DNA from: Brachypodius melanocephalos
Lineage: Eukaryota; Chordata; Aves; Passeriformes; Pycnonotidae
Reading direction: 5' to 3'
DNA length: 64,000 bases
Assembly: GCA_013398615.1 (NCBI GenBank)
Contig: VZSR01001479.1
Span: forward strand, 18,004,717-18,068,716
Shown here: positions 52,171 through 63,539 of the stretch, in pieces
How positions within the stretch are numbered: position 1 is the first letter of the stretch
How the letters are laid out: every line of letters begins with the position of its first letter
Program-made: the position numbers and the translations under genes
Notes under the pieces: model-generated
Seen by the model: only the letters and a program-made list of their open reading frames with translations
What the model was told of the DNA's origin: nothing
The model's database searches: none

Positions 52171-52374
52171 CCTCTTCCTTCACCTTCTCTGCCTCTCACC
52201 CCGTCGCACCGCCCGCCGCGCAGCCCCCGGTCCCAGAGGCCGAGCCGAGATCCCCCCGCAGGCGGAGAGCGGGCGGAGGGGACACGGCGGGAGCCGCCGG
52301 CGGCCGCGCTCCGAGCTGACCCGCACACCGACCGGGGTCGGCGGACAGCGCCGTGCCGGAGCGGCCGCACTCAC

Positions 52375-52500
52375 GGAGAAAGCGGGGCAGGCGGGTGGCC
52401 GCGACCGGCTCCCCGAGGCTCCGGCTCCGAAGGGCTCCGGCTCCGAAGGGCTCCGTCTCTCAGGGGGAAGCGAGGGGAGGAGGGGAGGACGCGAGGCCGC
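52375..52500 (-). other. CMTR1: Probable first, non-coding exon of CMTR1
   Basis: On the gene strand the CpG island contains a strong donor CTTTCTCC|GTGAGTGCG, with GT at 52374-52373. It could splice to the upstream exon at 51489 or directly to 50409. The upstream limit is a guess. No in-frame stop separates this sequence from the exon with the upstream ATG, so the sequence alone does not bound the 5' end of the reading frame. Confidence 0.45.
52421..52452. repeat. Perfect tandem duplication, 2 x 16 bp
   Basis: CCGGCTCCGAAGGGCT at 52421-52436 is repeated exactly at 52437-52452, inside the probable first exon of CMTR1. The 16-base unit is not a multiple of three, which argues that this part is non-coding. 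Confidence 0.9.
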
Positions 52501-52730
52501 CGCCGCTTTCGTTTCCCCGCTCGGACGCGGCCTCGGCCCCGCCCCCGGCCCGCCCCTCGCGCGGGGCCTCCCGGCCGCCGGCGCGCGGCTGTGACGCAGC
52601 GCTCGCGTGAACCCCGGCGGGCCCGTTCCCACAGCCGCGGCCCGAACAGCGGAATTCTTTGTAAAACGCTACACAGACGTAATAATTTGTAAATGTATGG
52701 ATGTAAAAATGCTTATCGATCGTGTAGCAT

Positions 52731-53080
52731 AGCGAAAGGTGGGAGTCTTCAGGCTGGACAAGACGAGGCTCAGGGGTGGCCTTACCGCTCTGCATCTCCC
52801 GAAAGGAGGCTGTGGGCAGGCCCGGATCGGCCTCTGTTCCCTGGAACCAGTGCCAGGACACGAGGACACAGCCTAAGGCTGCGACAGGGGAGGTTCAGGT
52901 TGGACAGCTAGAAGAATTCCAGAAAGGGTGATTCGACATTGGAATGTGCCACCCGTGGGGGTAGTGGAGTCACCACCCCTGGAGGTGTTCAGGGAAAGAC
53001 TGGACTCTCTAGTTCTATGGTGGTGTTCAGTCACAGCTTGGACTCGATGACCTCTTTTCCAACCTGGTCCTAGGAGCCAC
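52731..53080 (+). mobile_element. CR1 LINE 3' region
   Basis: Plus-strand CR1 motifs: GGGAGTCTTCAGGCTGGACAAG, GGGGAGGTTCAGGTTGGACAGC, CATTGGAATGTGCCACCC, GGAGTCACCACCCCTGGAGGTG, ACTCGATGACCTCTTTTCCAACC. The terminal octamer repeat is not obvious, so the extreme 3' end may be lost. It starts about 100 bp beyond the CpG island, on the opposite side from the other CR1. Confidence 0.9.
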
Positions 53081-56000
53081 CTTGTACTTTGCATCAAGCT
53101 CAAAACCTGGGGACATCCAGCTCAGCACACAGGCCTGAATACTGAGTCTCACAAAACCAAAGCAAATATGGTAGGATCAACGGAATTCTTCTTGGGCAGT
53201 GTAGCTCATGGTTATATAGTTGCTGTAAACTAAGCGTCTAAATAGGTTGAGTTACGGCAGGACAGGAGGAGGAGGAGGAAGTAAAACACTGGCTAGTCAG
53301 AACATACGTTTGGAAAAGAAAACCACTTCACTTGGGGAAAGGGGGCACAGCTGGATTATTGAGTTGCCTGTTACATATTCTGCACAGTTAAATTTGACAG
53401 TTGGTGCTTAAGCTCTGTAGCAGGATGGTAGCCTGGAATGGGAAAAACAACTCAAACAATGATTATTGGAAAAGCTAAACATGATAAGTGAAGAAGGGGT
53501 CATCATGCTGCTTTTGGTGCTCAATAATGCTGAAACCAGTCTGACTCATCAGTCCCAAAGTTAAAGATCCCGATAGTGAGATGAAGATGTGGTAGACCTG
53601 GTAAAATACCCAGAACAAATAAGTGATACTACTGATAATTTATGTAAAGTTGCTGAGCTGGTACAGCTGGCCTGGAGACCTGTGCTTAACAGTGAATAAC
53701 TTCATACTATAAAAGCCCAGTCCCAAATTTTAAGGGCAGGGTCTTCTAACATACCCCCTCTTGAAGTGTAGGTGTGGTGATTGCTCCTGTGACTGGGGAT
53801 GCTGCTCAAGGTTACTCCTCATGACTGAGCAAAAGAAATTAGTCCACAGTCATTGGTATGTGTGAATAACATTATCTCTACTTAACTGGGTCTTTTTCCT
53901 AGCTTTAATACAATAGCTTTAAAACTATAGCTTCAATATTGCATCATAGCGCACTATAAGAGCTGTTGTACCTTCTGTACTGTGTAGGAAATAATTCTGA
54001 TTAAGATCTTTCTGTCTAATCATTATCATAATAAATCATACATATTTATAGATCTGGTTTGCCATCCTTAAATCCTCCAGGACAAGGTTGTATAAAAGTT
54101 CATTTACACCTATATAATCCTTTACACATAAGCCACATCCAGGCTCCTCTCTGAGGATTTTAGGAAAGCAGAGGGGCCCTGTCTGCACCTTGTAATCCAA
54201 TGGGAGGGCTTATTTAATAAGCTTTGTCTGCAGCTCCCACTCTGCCTGTGACAGGCTCCCCACACACATGGTATATTTTTCTTCCACGAGACAGTCAGAT
54301 TGGTCTTGGACTCCACATATCTGTATGAGTTAAACATCCCTCTGTGATCATCCCCTTTCACTATCACCCCTTCCCAACTCTTCCACTGATGCTGACAATG
54401 TATTGCTCTGAAAGTGTTTGATTGTGACACTAGCAGACAGCTGTCTTCCAAGGGAAAACAGCAAGTCTTGAACCTGCCCTGCATCATCTGTGACCAGCTC
54501 ACTTTTAACCTCCCATCTGGAAATGCCTGATGCCATCCCAAGACAGGTAACAGTTCAGGGCATAACATCTCCAAGGGCACATCCAAGCAGAACCAAGTAG
54601 ATAACCAAGAGACAATCAAGTAGAAGAAAGGATCCAGACCTTGGAGCAAAGCAGTGCACACTGCAGATATACAGGTCTGCTTTTGTCAGTGAAAAGCTTT
54701 TGTAAGCTGACAGTATTAATACCTAACCTCTCTCTGTGGGTGTTTACACATTGTGCACCTACCAGTAAGAGCAAAAATAATTTGGAATACATTACTTACA
54801 TTCTTAGTGTTCTAGTGAAAAGAGGACACACTCAGAAACTAAACCAAAGATTACCACTCTGGAAGCATTACTTCATAAACATCAACATAATAAAATAAAT
54901 ATATATTTTGCAAAATGAAATGAGAAAAAAGCACAGCAGTATGGAAGAGATACAGAGTAAAAGAATTTGCAGTCCTACATAACCAGAGTATTTTCCTTCT
55001 ACTCCATCAGAAATGCCTGTTCCACATCAGCCTATTTTATGAGCATTTTGAGGAATGCTCTTCTCTTGCACATTCTAGAAAGCATCTATTCACAAAAGAA
55101 ACTCTCAAGAGTACATACAGAAAGTGAACATTAAGAGAAAGAAGAATATAGAAGATGTATTGTCTCCTTCACAAAAGAAACCTTACACCAAGGTTTTAAG
55201 CAAGCTGCCTGGCCCACAGATCAGGCTTCCCTTGTTTAAATCCTACCAACCAAATTTGTCAGAATACGCTACTTCCTTATGACATCATTCATGCACCTTT
55301 TTAATGTGATCTTTCTTGGTGGAAGAAGTAAGAGGTATGATTGTAGCTATTAAATTAGCATTAGGGTAGTCACAGTGTTGAAGGATTGGGTTGTCTTTTA
55401 TCAGTTTCTGAATACAAAAGTCTTTCAAATAACTTTAAAGTAGTCACACTGTGTACAGCAATCAAAACATGAAGCAAAATCATTAAATGAGATAGTCTGT
55501 TTTCTCAAAAAAGTCTGAAGACAGCTAGAATACATTCATCTCAGTGACTGCACCAAAGAAGACTACAGGAGAAATGGATTTATATTTTCATTCTTAAACA
55601 AAATAAACATACAAATGAAAAGGTATATACAAAGAGCCAAAGAAATATTACAGATGAGAACGGCTTCCCATCCTATTCTCACAGTGTACAAGTCCTTTCC
55701 AGGTAACAACTAAGTCAAAAGCATAAGTCACTAGAAAATGGATCTCAACAGACAAATACATGATAGGATGAGGCAAGACTTGATCAGTGTCTTATGAACG
55801 AGTGATTTGCCATGAGGGTAGGACAATCCACAGTTCAACACCTATGTCTTGTAAACAATAAAACGAAGTGCTTCATTCTGTACCTTGTGGTTGTCTACAG
55901 ATGCTGCTTTCCTATCCTGCCAACATTTCAGTAATTTGGAGAGTGGCACACCTGAAGAGGCAGAGATTCCTCTCTTGCTGCTGATTATATATTTTTAAAG

Positions 56001-56214
56001 TCATTGCTAGAAATTTCTGGATGTGCTGCTTCCCAGTTCTAAAACCCTTTATGCAAAAGCCTGAAGAGGGAACAAACCAAAGACACTACATTAAAAGAAC
56101 ACTAGCTAAAGACTTCTGGAAGATTTAATCTCCTCAATCCCTATCTAACAGAAAATGGGTTACATAAACACAGCAAGCCAATGACCAGCAGCTAGCTTAA
56201 AATGCACTTGGCAG
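53081..56214. other. Intergenic region between CMTR1 and RNF8
   Basis: AT-rich sequence between the CMTR1 promoter and the inferred 3' end of RNF8. It contains an LTR-like block at about 53500-54050 and a 179-codon open frame on the minus strand at 54122-54661 that I do not accept as a gene. No exon of a known family was recognised. Confidence 0.6.
53500..54050 (+). mobile_element. Possible LTR-like repeat
   Basis: TATAAAA at 53708-53714 is followed about 320 bases later by AATAAA at 54030-54035, the spacing of an LTR promoter and polyadenylation signal. The intervening text (for example GGCAGGGTCTTCTAACATACCCCCTC and GATTAAGATCTTTCTGTCTAATC) resembles bird ERV LTRs I have seen, but I cannot name a family and no TG...CA ends or target duplication could be fixed. 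It could also be ordinary unique sequence. Confidence 0.35.
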
Positions 56215-56231
56215 CCAACAGTGCCCCACCC

Positions 56232-56237
56232 TTTATT
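56232..56237 (-). terminator. Polyadenylation signal of RNF8
   Basis: TTTATT on + reads AATAAA on the gene strand, followed by GGGTGGGGCACTGTTGGCTG, a good GU-rich element. It gives a 3'UTR of about 530 nt. Confidence 0.6.
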
Positions 56238-56751
56238 ACCTTTAATGCCAAAGGTCTGAGACGACTCTAGTTGCCATATAAAATTCAAGAGGAAAACCCA
56301 CACTGACACTTTTTCCTGATATACCTATGTCCTACCTGCTGGTGGGGAAGGCCAAGTTCTCAAAAGGCTTGGGACGTTCCCTTTGCTGTCTGAAATAAGA
56401 GATGCTGATGCAAACACATAATTCACTAAGGAAAGAGCAATGATGCAATACAAACTATTCCATTACAGCGAGCAGGTCACAAGCTAACACGGAAGTTTAG
56501 GGTTTGTATGTCAACAATTAGCCAACATAATGGCAGTCTGTTCTCTCACAAACCCAATTTTGTTTTAGAGATCAAGCTTCTGTGCACTCATTTGGAAAAC
56601 AAGATCCTTCTTCCAAATGCTGCTAGTTTACAGCTCCAGCCTCTTCACAGGTCCTTCCAGGTGCCCAGTCCACTCCTCCAGCAGCAGTCAACCAAACACC
56701 ATTAGGTTGGTTCTAGGCAGCACAGGGCCAGTGAGTCTACAGTAACAATGT

Positions 56752-56897
56752 TCAGGTTACATAGTAGCTTTCACTATAGGAAGAATCCTCCTCAGAGTCC
56801 TCACTGTCACAACTGCTCATTGCAAAAACAGAGTAGGTGGAAGAAGGGACACAGTTGTCATTGTCTGCGGCTGGTTTCACCATCACATTCTGTTTCC
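56752..56897 (-). CDS. RNF8: RNF8 last exon encoding an acidic Ser-rich tail
   Basis: Acceptor TGAATGCAG. It completes a Gly codon and encodes KQNVMVKPAADNDNC through SESYYVT. The centre SSCDSEDSEEDSS is strongly acidic and would suit casein kinase 2. Human RNF8, as I recall it, ends only a few residues after RERK. The frame, splice site and a good polyadenylation signal downstream support it as the real last exon. Confidence 0.85.
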
Positions 56898-59800
56898 CTG
56901 CATTCAAAACACATAGATACAAGAGTTAGCTGTGACCACTGTACCCACAAATGCTAAGTTATTACTTGTCTTTGAAACCGTACTTTAGCTTCTCACTGTC
57001 AGTTTGCAATAGGTCTTTCAAGCTGCAGGACATAGGTCTTTTCAGTTTTCAGCGTAAAAGAACAAAGGTACAGGAGTTATTTGTTTGCTTGTTTTCTTAA
57101 GTGTTCTGTATGTCTTTTCCTATTAAGGTAACACAGATGAGGAGGAGACATTCTCTGCCCCTTCACAGGCACACAACTGGCAATGGAAGTGGCTAACTAT
57201 TTCAGCATCTTGCCAGGTGAAAAAAGGAAAGAAAAAATGTGGTAAGGGGCTCTCAAGCAAGTAGTGATTGCTCAGGACATCTATAGCCTCATCAAAAACT
57301 TCATCTATTTAAGACTGCAAGCTGTCGTTCTAGTGCCGAGGCTACTAAGACTCTTAGAAAGGTTTCTTGAAAAGCCCTGGCAGCTTCTCAAGTGCCACTT
57401 GCAATATCTTTCCTCTTTCAACAGTTATATTTCTTAGGAATTAATTTTAAACAGACAAATGGTCATCTTCATTTCAATCAAAATGTTTCCATCACTGCAC
57501 AAAAAGAGGCACAGAAACCATTTCATCTTCCAGCTGAAGTGTGTCACGGGAAATTTAAATTATTTCCTATTTATTTCTGAAGGTAGGCTATGAACTCACT
57601 TGCTTTTTTGTCCAAACGAGGTTTAAGACCACTGCTTTAGCACACAATGGGCTCCAGTGAAGGCACCACTTCAGCTAATGCCCATTAGCTACTTGAGGAG
57701 ACACTTCAGGAGTGCTGTGGCACTCTGCAATGCATGCACTGTGCAAGGGCTGCCTCAGTGCTGCAGAGGTAAAAGCAATTCTTGTAGCTGAGTTGGGCAG
57801 CCTCTCAGCAATGCAGCATTTCCTCAGGTAATCACACAGAAAGGGTTACATAGCTTATAATTTCAGGCTTTAACTAGCACTGCTTAGTGATGACATTCTA
57901 TGTCAGCATGGCACATCTAAAAGGTTTCAAAAGCATCTTTCTTTTGATAAAAGGCTTGACACATTGCAAAACTGAGGATCATGCACTCATCTCTATGAAG
58001 GGAAAACAAGACAATTACTTAAGAGAACACAGCAATAGAAATTTAAGGGGTAGCAGGAATAGACATCTACATTTCAGCACCTAGATACCAGTGTGAAGTG
58101 CCCTAGAAAGAAATTTCGAAGAAGGAAGCAGATTAGGAATAACCCATACTGGGGATTTTATTAAAGCAATCTCCATCATGCACAGTATTTTAGCAACAAC
58201 TAGGCAAGATGTTATGCCTGTAAGCCACAGCAGCTTTAATTTGACAAAAATAAACATACCAGAGCAACTGGCAGTTCAGGCATACACTTACACGATATAC
58301 CAGTGTCTCTTTCAGAGATTTCCTACATAAATCCAGCACACAGAAAAGAATTCAGAGCTTCTTGTCCCATCTGCTGAGTTTCTGTAATTATGTACTCCAC
58401 AGTTTAATCAAAACTGCCTGGTAAATTTTTCAAGGATCATTCTATTTTTTTTTTTTTGCTTTTATTAAGTGATCTCTTTGAAAGAGCATAACCTTTAGCA
58501 TGGTTAAATTAAGTTGTCCCGCCAGACCATGGAATTCATACTGAAGTTTTTTTCCAAACTTTTACTGATTTTGTTCTACTGTGCAGTAAAGCTAGTTAGT
58601 CAAGAAATCTCATTATTATTTTTTTAGTGTTTCTGCAGCATTCCTGGAGCATCTTCTTGGTATATAGGTGCCAAAGAAAGCTGTACAAAACAGACAGAAT
58701 AGGAGATTGTGCTCGTCATGCCACATCCACCCACCTCTCACCTTTCCGCTCTCTGATAAGGCTCAGGCGATGCTGTTTCATTTCCACATCCAGTTTTTCT
58801 ACCATCCTGTTAATGCAGTTATCCAGCACCAGAGAGCGTGTCTTTGATTTGATCTCCTGCCTGCAGATTGGGCACTCCACTTTACGTTTCATCCACTCGT
58901 TGATACAGTAGGAGCAAAAGCTGTGTGCACAGTTCAGAGTGACCGCCTGTGGGATTCAGCAAGAGGACACCGGTCACAGCATGCCTGCACAGGCACTCTC
59001 AAGTAAAAATAGACTGAATACATAGAAATATGAGTATTTTGTATAGGGAAAGGAACTGGAGAGCCCAAAGCCTTTAGGGCCTTTGCAGGAGTCACACACA
59101 AACTCCCCCATGCCAGAGGTCAGGCCAGCTTTACAAGTCAGTTAATGGAGTCACTAAGTAAGTCATAGCAAGTCAGAAACAGACAAAATTCATTAATTTT
59201 ATTACTAGTTACCCCAATTTGAAAAGGATAAATTATGGAAAAAACCTCAGATACTGCAAAACAGCATCTTAATCTACTGAGAAACCAGAAATTAAAATTT
59301 CAGCTAGCTCTGAAGCCATTATAACAAGGCTAACACATCAGGTTCCCCAGAGGAAAGAATAATGTAATAAAACTGACCTTCTAGGAAAACATGAACAAAA
59401 ATAACGGCCTACATGCCAAGCATAGCCTATTACTTGTAGAATCAAATGAAAACAGGCCAATTTCTCAAAGAAAGTTTATCTGAACAACATAAGCATCCCA
59501 GAACTTGATAGAATACTGTACCTCCCTTCTTTACTAACCTCTCCATATATCTAAACCTCAAACAGCCCAACTCTAGTCAGCTTAAAGCAAGGTCAACTAT
59601 AAAATAACTCTTCCCCAAGCAGCTGTCAGCAGCAACTAAGAGCACCAGTTCAAAAACCTACACAAGTGCTCCAAACTTATGCACACTTTAGGATTAAGCA
59701 CTCATGTCTATTCAGATAAGAGACATTAAAGCTGAACTTGCTGTCAAGCAAAGAAGAGTCAAGGCAGACAGAAGAGATTTCTGGATCAACTCTTTCCCAA

Positions 59801-62800
59801 AAGAACTCACTGTGGATCTGCTGGGACTGTTAAACAAGTGAAGTAAGGAAAAGGGCTTAAATATTGCGGTATTAGAACTATGGAAAGCTTCTCTAGTCTC
59901 TTTTTTTACTGGCAAAGCCATACAGGTTTAAACATACCTCGATAAAGTGCTCAGAACAGATTGTGCACTGCAACTCATTCTCCAACACATCATTCATCTG
60001 ATTCAACACCTCTTCTTTTTGGGCTCTCACCTTTTCCTTCTCCTCCTAGTGGAAAAGTACATGTGATTATGTATCAACAAAGAACAACGTTTTTCTCAGC
60101 TGGCAGGAAGTGTGTGTACAGGGGAAGAAAATCACACTGCAAATCTCCCCATGTCAAGTGGAGTTGGTATCTATCATATACCCAGATCTGTAATCTCTTT
60201 CCTCTTTGTAGTCTCAGCAGTATTGAGAATATTCGCATCCACTACAGAGAATTTGGAAGAAAGAACAGCAGCCATTACCAAAATTCCCTTCAGCCTAAAG
60301 GAACTACCAGCTGATCAATCTTTTCAGAATCTTTTTCAACTTGTTCCTGGCAAGAGTTTGGCTTTAATCAGTATTGGTTTTTTGGTGTCTGACATAAAAA
60401 GAAAAACACTCAACAGACTAAACACCTCAAATGTTAAAAAAGGAAGCAATAAAGTTTAAAATGTTTCCTTGCATTTAACAACCTAATAATCTTTTTGTTT
60501 GCCTGTTAAGAGTTAAATCAGGCTGGGTACTTGCTCTATCTTCTAAAAATTCTTCTAATTGAAGCTATAGTTGAAACAGCAACAAATTTCCAAAGATGAC
60601 ATTAAAAAAAGCAAAGCAAACTGTTAGTGGTGGATAATGGGATTATTTCCAAAAGTAAGACACAGGAAAGGATCTCCTTAATTATTTTCCACTCATCACT
60701 TTGTGTCAAGGGCAGGAAGAACTGTGGCTTATCTCATTCATTATTCAAATTCCATGTTGCTTCAGTCCTACACTTCCCCACAAGGCAATGCAGTTTTACT
60801 TGTATGCACCTTGATTGAAAACAAAGCACCTCACTTTTCAAACACGTTTGGTTTGTCAGTGGATTTTCTTCCTGTTATTTCTGGTTTGATTTTTTGTTTG
60901 TTTTTTAAAGAATGGGTGCAAGGGGCCAATTTCTCTTCCAGAATGCACATTCAGGTGCTTTGGGCTTTCTTTATGATCAAGAAGTATCTAGTAACAACTG
61001 TTCGCCACTAATTTATGAAAAGGGCAAGATGCCTCCTCCCCCAGTGCTGGAAACCAGAGTCACCTGCCACCTCAAAACATAGATATTTTTCACTATAGGA
61101 GGCCAGGCAGAGCCAAGACAAATGTTAAACAAACCATTTCCTCTGCTGCAGCGTATCACGTTTCACTTATGAATAAAACTAAGAATGCAATTATTCCTTA
61201 CCTTGGTTTCTTCCAGTTCCTTATTCTTGGCTCGAATTATCTCCTCAAAATCTTTTTTATTACGATTCAGTTCCTCCATCAAAGCACGATGCTGTAACAC
61301 CACCATTCCAGAAGTTATAAGAGTACCATTATAAGCTATCCTATTAAAGATACCTGGTCATAAAGTTCAACATACTCATTTCTCCTATTCTCCTCCCTAG
61401 AAGAGCAACACATGTGAGTTCAGGTGTTAAGGCAGTTTTTCCTTACCTTAGAATTGGAATGCACTGCCAGTTATTTATGACCTTCCCAGTGCCATCACAC
61501 TTTGCATTCCCTCTTCCAAATTACTCTTTCATTTCATTTATGTTTTACATTCATTTAAGGCAAAGTCCTTGTCTTCTATCAAGAGGCCACAGCACTTGGA
61601 AAGAATTAAATATCCAAGTTACACAGTTAGACCAAACCTAGACTCATAATCACTTGCCTCTTCCAGGACCTGGGCCAGCTGCTCCTTCAGATTCTCTTCC
61701 CCTTGTTGACACTTTTCTCCCTGGGTGGGGTAAGAAGTGAGACAAAAAAGGAGAACATAAGAGACAGAAAATTACTACTCTGCACACACTCTCTAGAGGA
61801 TATGCTTAAAGAAACAACACTGTTTTTCAACAAACGGCAAGATGTTCCACTCTAGGGTTACATGCGTACAACAGAAATTAGAGCTATCATTTACTGTGAA
61901 GAGTTAAAATGGATATATCATTTACAGTTCTATATCTGGAATACCATCACATTATTCTTGCTCAAAAGGCACCAGCATATTCATAGAAGCAAAGAGATCA
62001 GCAACAGCTTAGAAGCTGCAACTCTGAGCACACTCAAAGAGGTCAGAGATAGCTAAAGCTCCAAGTAAACATCCCATTGTCTCTAAGGACACAACTGCAA
62101 ACTTTCTATACTTCTGATCCTGGTATCTTGCCTTTAGCAGCAGACTTTAAGGAAGTAATTAATAAATTATTAGATTCACTCCAAGACGAATCCTCACTTT
62201 CTTTAAACCAGATTTTGAGCAGTCTCAACTGTTCGAACAGACTTTGGTCTGTTACCAAAAGAGCAACTGTCACATATACTTACTGCTTAAAGGTACTTAC
62301 AGATTCCAAGAAAGGGTTTTTTGAAAGTAGGAAAAGAATGTCCTTCTCTCCAGGGCTTAAGACATGCAATATTTCATTGATTGTAAAGACAGTGCATTTG
62401 CCATGCAAACTGGGCATTATTTCAGCCACATACTGAGAGAAATTCACACTTAAAGTGATTACTTTTCAACTTGTCCTCTCTATAAGCTCAAGAGATCAGG
62501 CAAAGACTTTCATTTTTTAATTTGAAAACATGCTTCCTTACCAACTGAAATGCTTTATTTTGCACCCTTTTCTGAATCGCTCATGCAATCAAATCTCTTC
62601 TGTCTCTGCACTTTCTTTTTGGTACATGCACTGAGCTACATGCTAAGTTAAATACTTCCACAAAAATTTTAGCAGGGGTAATTGACACTAACACTATTTA
62701 TGTTACTGTATAGTTCAAGAGCTATTTTGGATCAATGCCTTATACCAGGCATTCCATAAAAGTGAAGACACAGGCCAAAATTATTACCACCATTATACCT

Positions 62801-63539
62801 CTAGCTTCTGCTGCTCTTTACAGAATGTCCTCTCCAGCTCTTCCACTTGCTGCTGCTGATGCTCTTGTTCCATGCAGAGTTGGTTCTGCAACTCCTGCAG
62901 CTCCTGTTCCATTACCAGGATCTCCTCCTGATCACACTTCCTGCGCTTCTGCTTCACATTTAGAACTGCAGTCTGCTTCTCCTGCACTTTGACCTTTAAT
63001 TTCATTGTATCTACTAGAGATTTCCTCAGCATTTTCAAGCCAGTCCATGACTCTGCAAGACCAGAGCCTTTCTGGTCCTTCTGGAGGACAACCACAGCTT
63101 TCTTGGAGTGAATAGGGCTACCATGCACTGGACCACTATCCCCCTCACTGGGTCCAGGAGAAGGCAGCTTGACATCCAACTTCTCTGTCAGCCGCTTGGC
63201 GTCTTCTGCCTGTCTCCATGATTTATCTAAAGGTTCATTGTCACAGGACATTCTGTCTCTTTTGCATCTGGAGTCTGAAGGGCCTTCTGATCCAGACGTC
63301 TCCAATTCCTCCAAACTAAATTTACGTTTAGTTCTTGAACTCTTAGCTTTCCCCAGGTCACTTCTTTGGGCTAAAAAGGGTCTAATTTTCTCCCATTCGT
63401 CTTTAATTACTTCATACTCGTATTCAGCAGTCTCTCTGTTTTCCAAAGGCACTCCCAACTGGATACGGTCTCCTTCAGCAATGGGATAGACTTTTGATGG
63501 ATCCAGGCGCTGTTTGTTAAGCCAGACTCCATTTAGACT
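56752..63539 (-). CDS. RNF8: RNF8, FHA/RING E3 ubiquitin-protein ligase (partial: 6 exons, last 450 aa)
   Basis: RNF8 binds phosphorylated MDC1 at DNA double-strand breaks through its FHA domain and, with UBC13, builds Lys63-linked ubiquitin chains on chromatin. Exons, gene order: 63539-62799, 61720-61658, 61291-61202, 60045-59938, 58946-58742, 56897-56752; the join is in frame to TGA at 56754-56752. The first exon or exons, with the start and the first part of the FHA domain, lie beyond the right edge. Visible: the FHA end (SLNGVWLNK, IQLGVPLEN), a low-complexity linker (TKRKFSLEELE), a long coiled coil (MEQELQELQNQLCMEQEHQ onward), and a C3HC4 RING (CTIC, NCAHSFC, SYC, CPIC). After the RING helix RERK the protein continues about 48 residues in an acidic Ser-rich tail. 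One intron has a GC donor. RNF8 is in tandem with CMTR1. Confidence 0.95.
58742..58946 (-). CDS. RNF8: RNF8 exon with most of the RING finger
   Basis: Encodes AVTLNCAHSFCSYCINEWMK, then RKVECPIC, then the helix to SLIRERK. The Cys-x-His and the later Cys pairs complete the C3HC4 zinc-binding set. Splice sites CCCACAG and AAAG|GTGAGA. Confidence 0.96.
59938..60045 (-). CDS. RNF8: RNF8 exon with the coiled-coil end and first RING cysteines
   Basis: Encodes EEKEKVRAQKEEVLNQMNDV, then LENELQCTICSEHFIE. The CTIC pair is the first zinc-binding pair of the RING. The 108-nt exon keeps phase 0. Confidence 0.96.
61202..61291 (-). CDS. RNF8: RNF8 coiled-coil exon
   Basis: Encodes HRALMEELNRNKKDFEEIIR, then AKNKELEETK (30 codons, phase 0). 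Matches the human coiled-coil block. The preceding intron has a GC donor. Confidence 0.95.
61658..61720 (-). CDS. RNF8: RNF8 coiled-coil exon followed by a GC donor
   Basis: Encodes GEKCQQGEENLKEQLAQVLE, then E (21 codons). The end reads GAAGAG|GCAAGT. Only this non-canonical donor keeps the frame to the next exon, HRALMEEL; the nearest GT, four bases later, would cause a frameshift. Confidence 0.93.
62799..63539 (-). CDS. RNF8: RNF8 large exon: FHA end, linker, coiled-coil start
   Basis: Acceptor GATTGGCAG, donor CTAGAG|GTATAA; 247 codons in phase 0. It begins SLNGVWLNKQRLD within the FHA domain, followed by GDRIQLGVPLEN and YEYEVIKDEWEKI. The linker is hydrophilic and poorly conserved. The end is Gln/Glu-rich coiled coil. 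Confidence 0.95.

Larger units (their letters stand above)
52190..52630 (-). promoter_or_regulatory. CMTR1: CpG-island promoter of CMTR1
   Basis: Dense GC and CpG from about 52190 to 52630, with GC boxes (GCCCCGCCCCCGGCCCGCCC around 52540) and no TATA box. It lies upstream of the first CMTR1 exons on the gene strand and is the only such island between CMTR1 and RNF8. The transcription start is inferred to be near the GC boxes. Confidence 0.75.

Noticed and set aside
52057..52692. 211-codon (+) and 150-codon (-) open frames at the CMTR1 CpG island
   Set aside because: GC-rich artefacts, partly over a CR1. The minus frame happens to be continuous with the CMTR1 upstream exon, but its content is Arg/Pro/Ser low complexity and includes a 16-bp tandem repeat.
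54122..54661. 179-codon open frame on the minus strand
   Set aside because: Rich in Trp, Cys, Ser and His, no recognisable domain, no promoter or splice partners. Kept only as part of an unexplained block.
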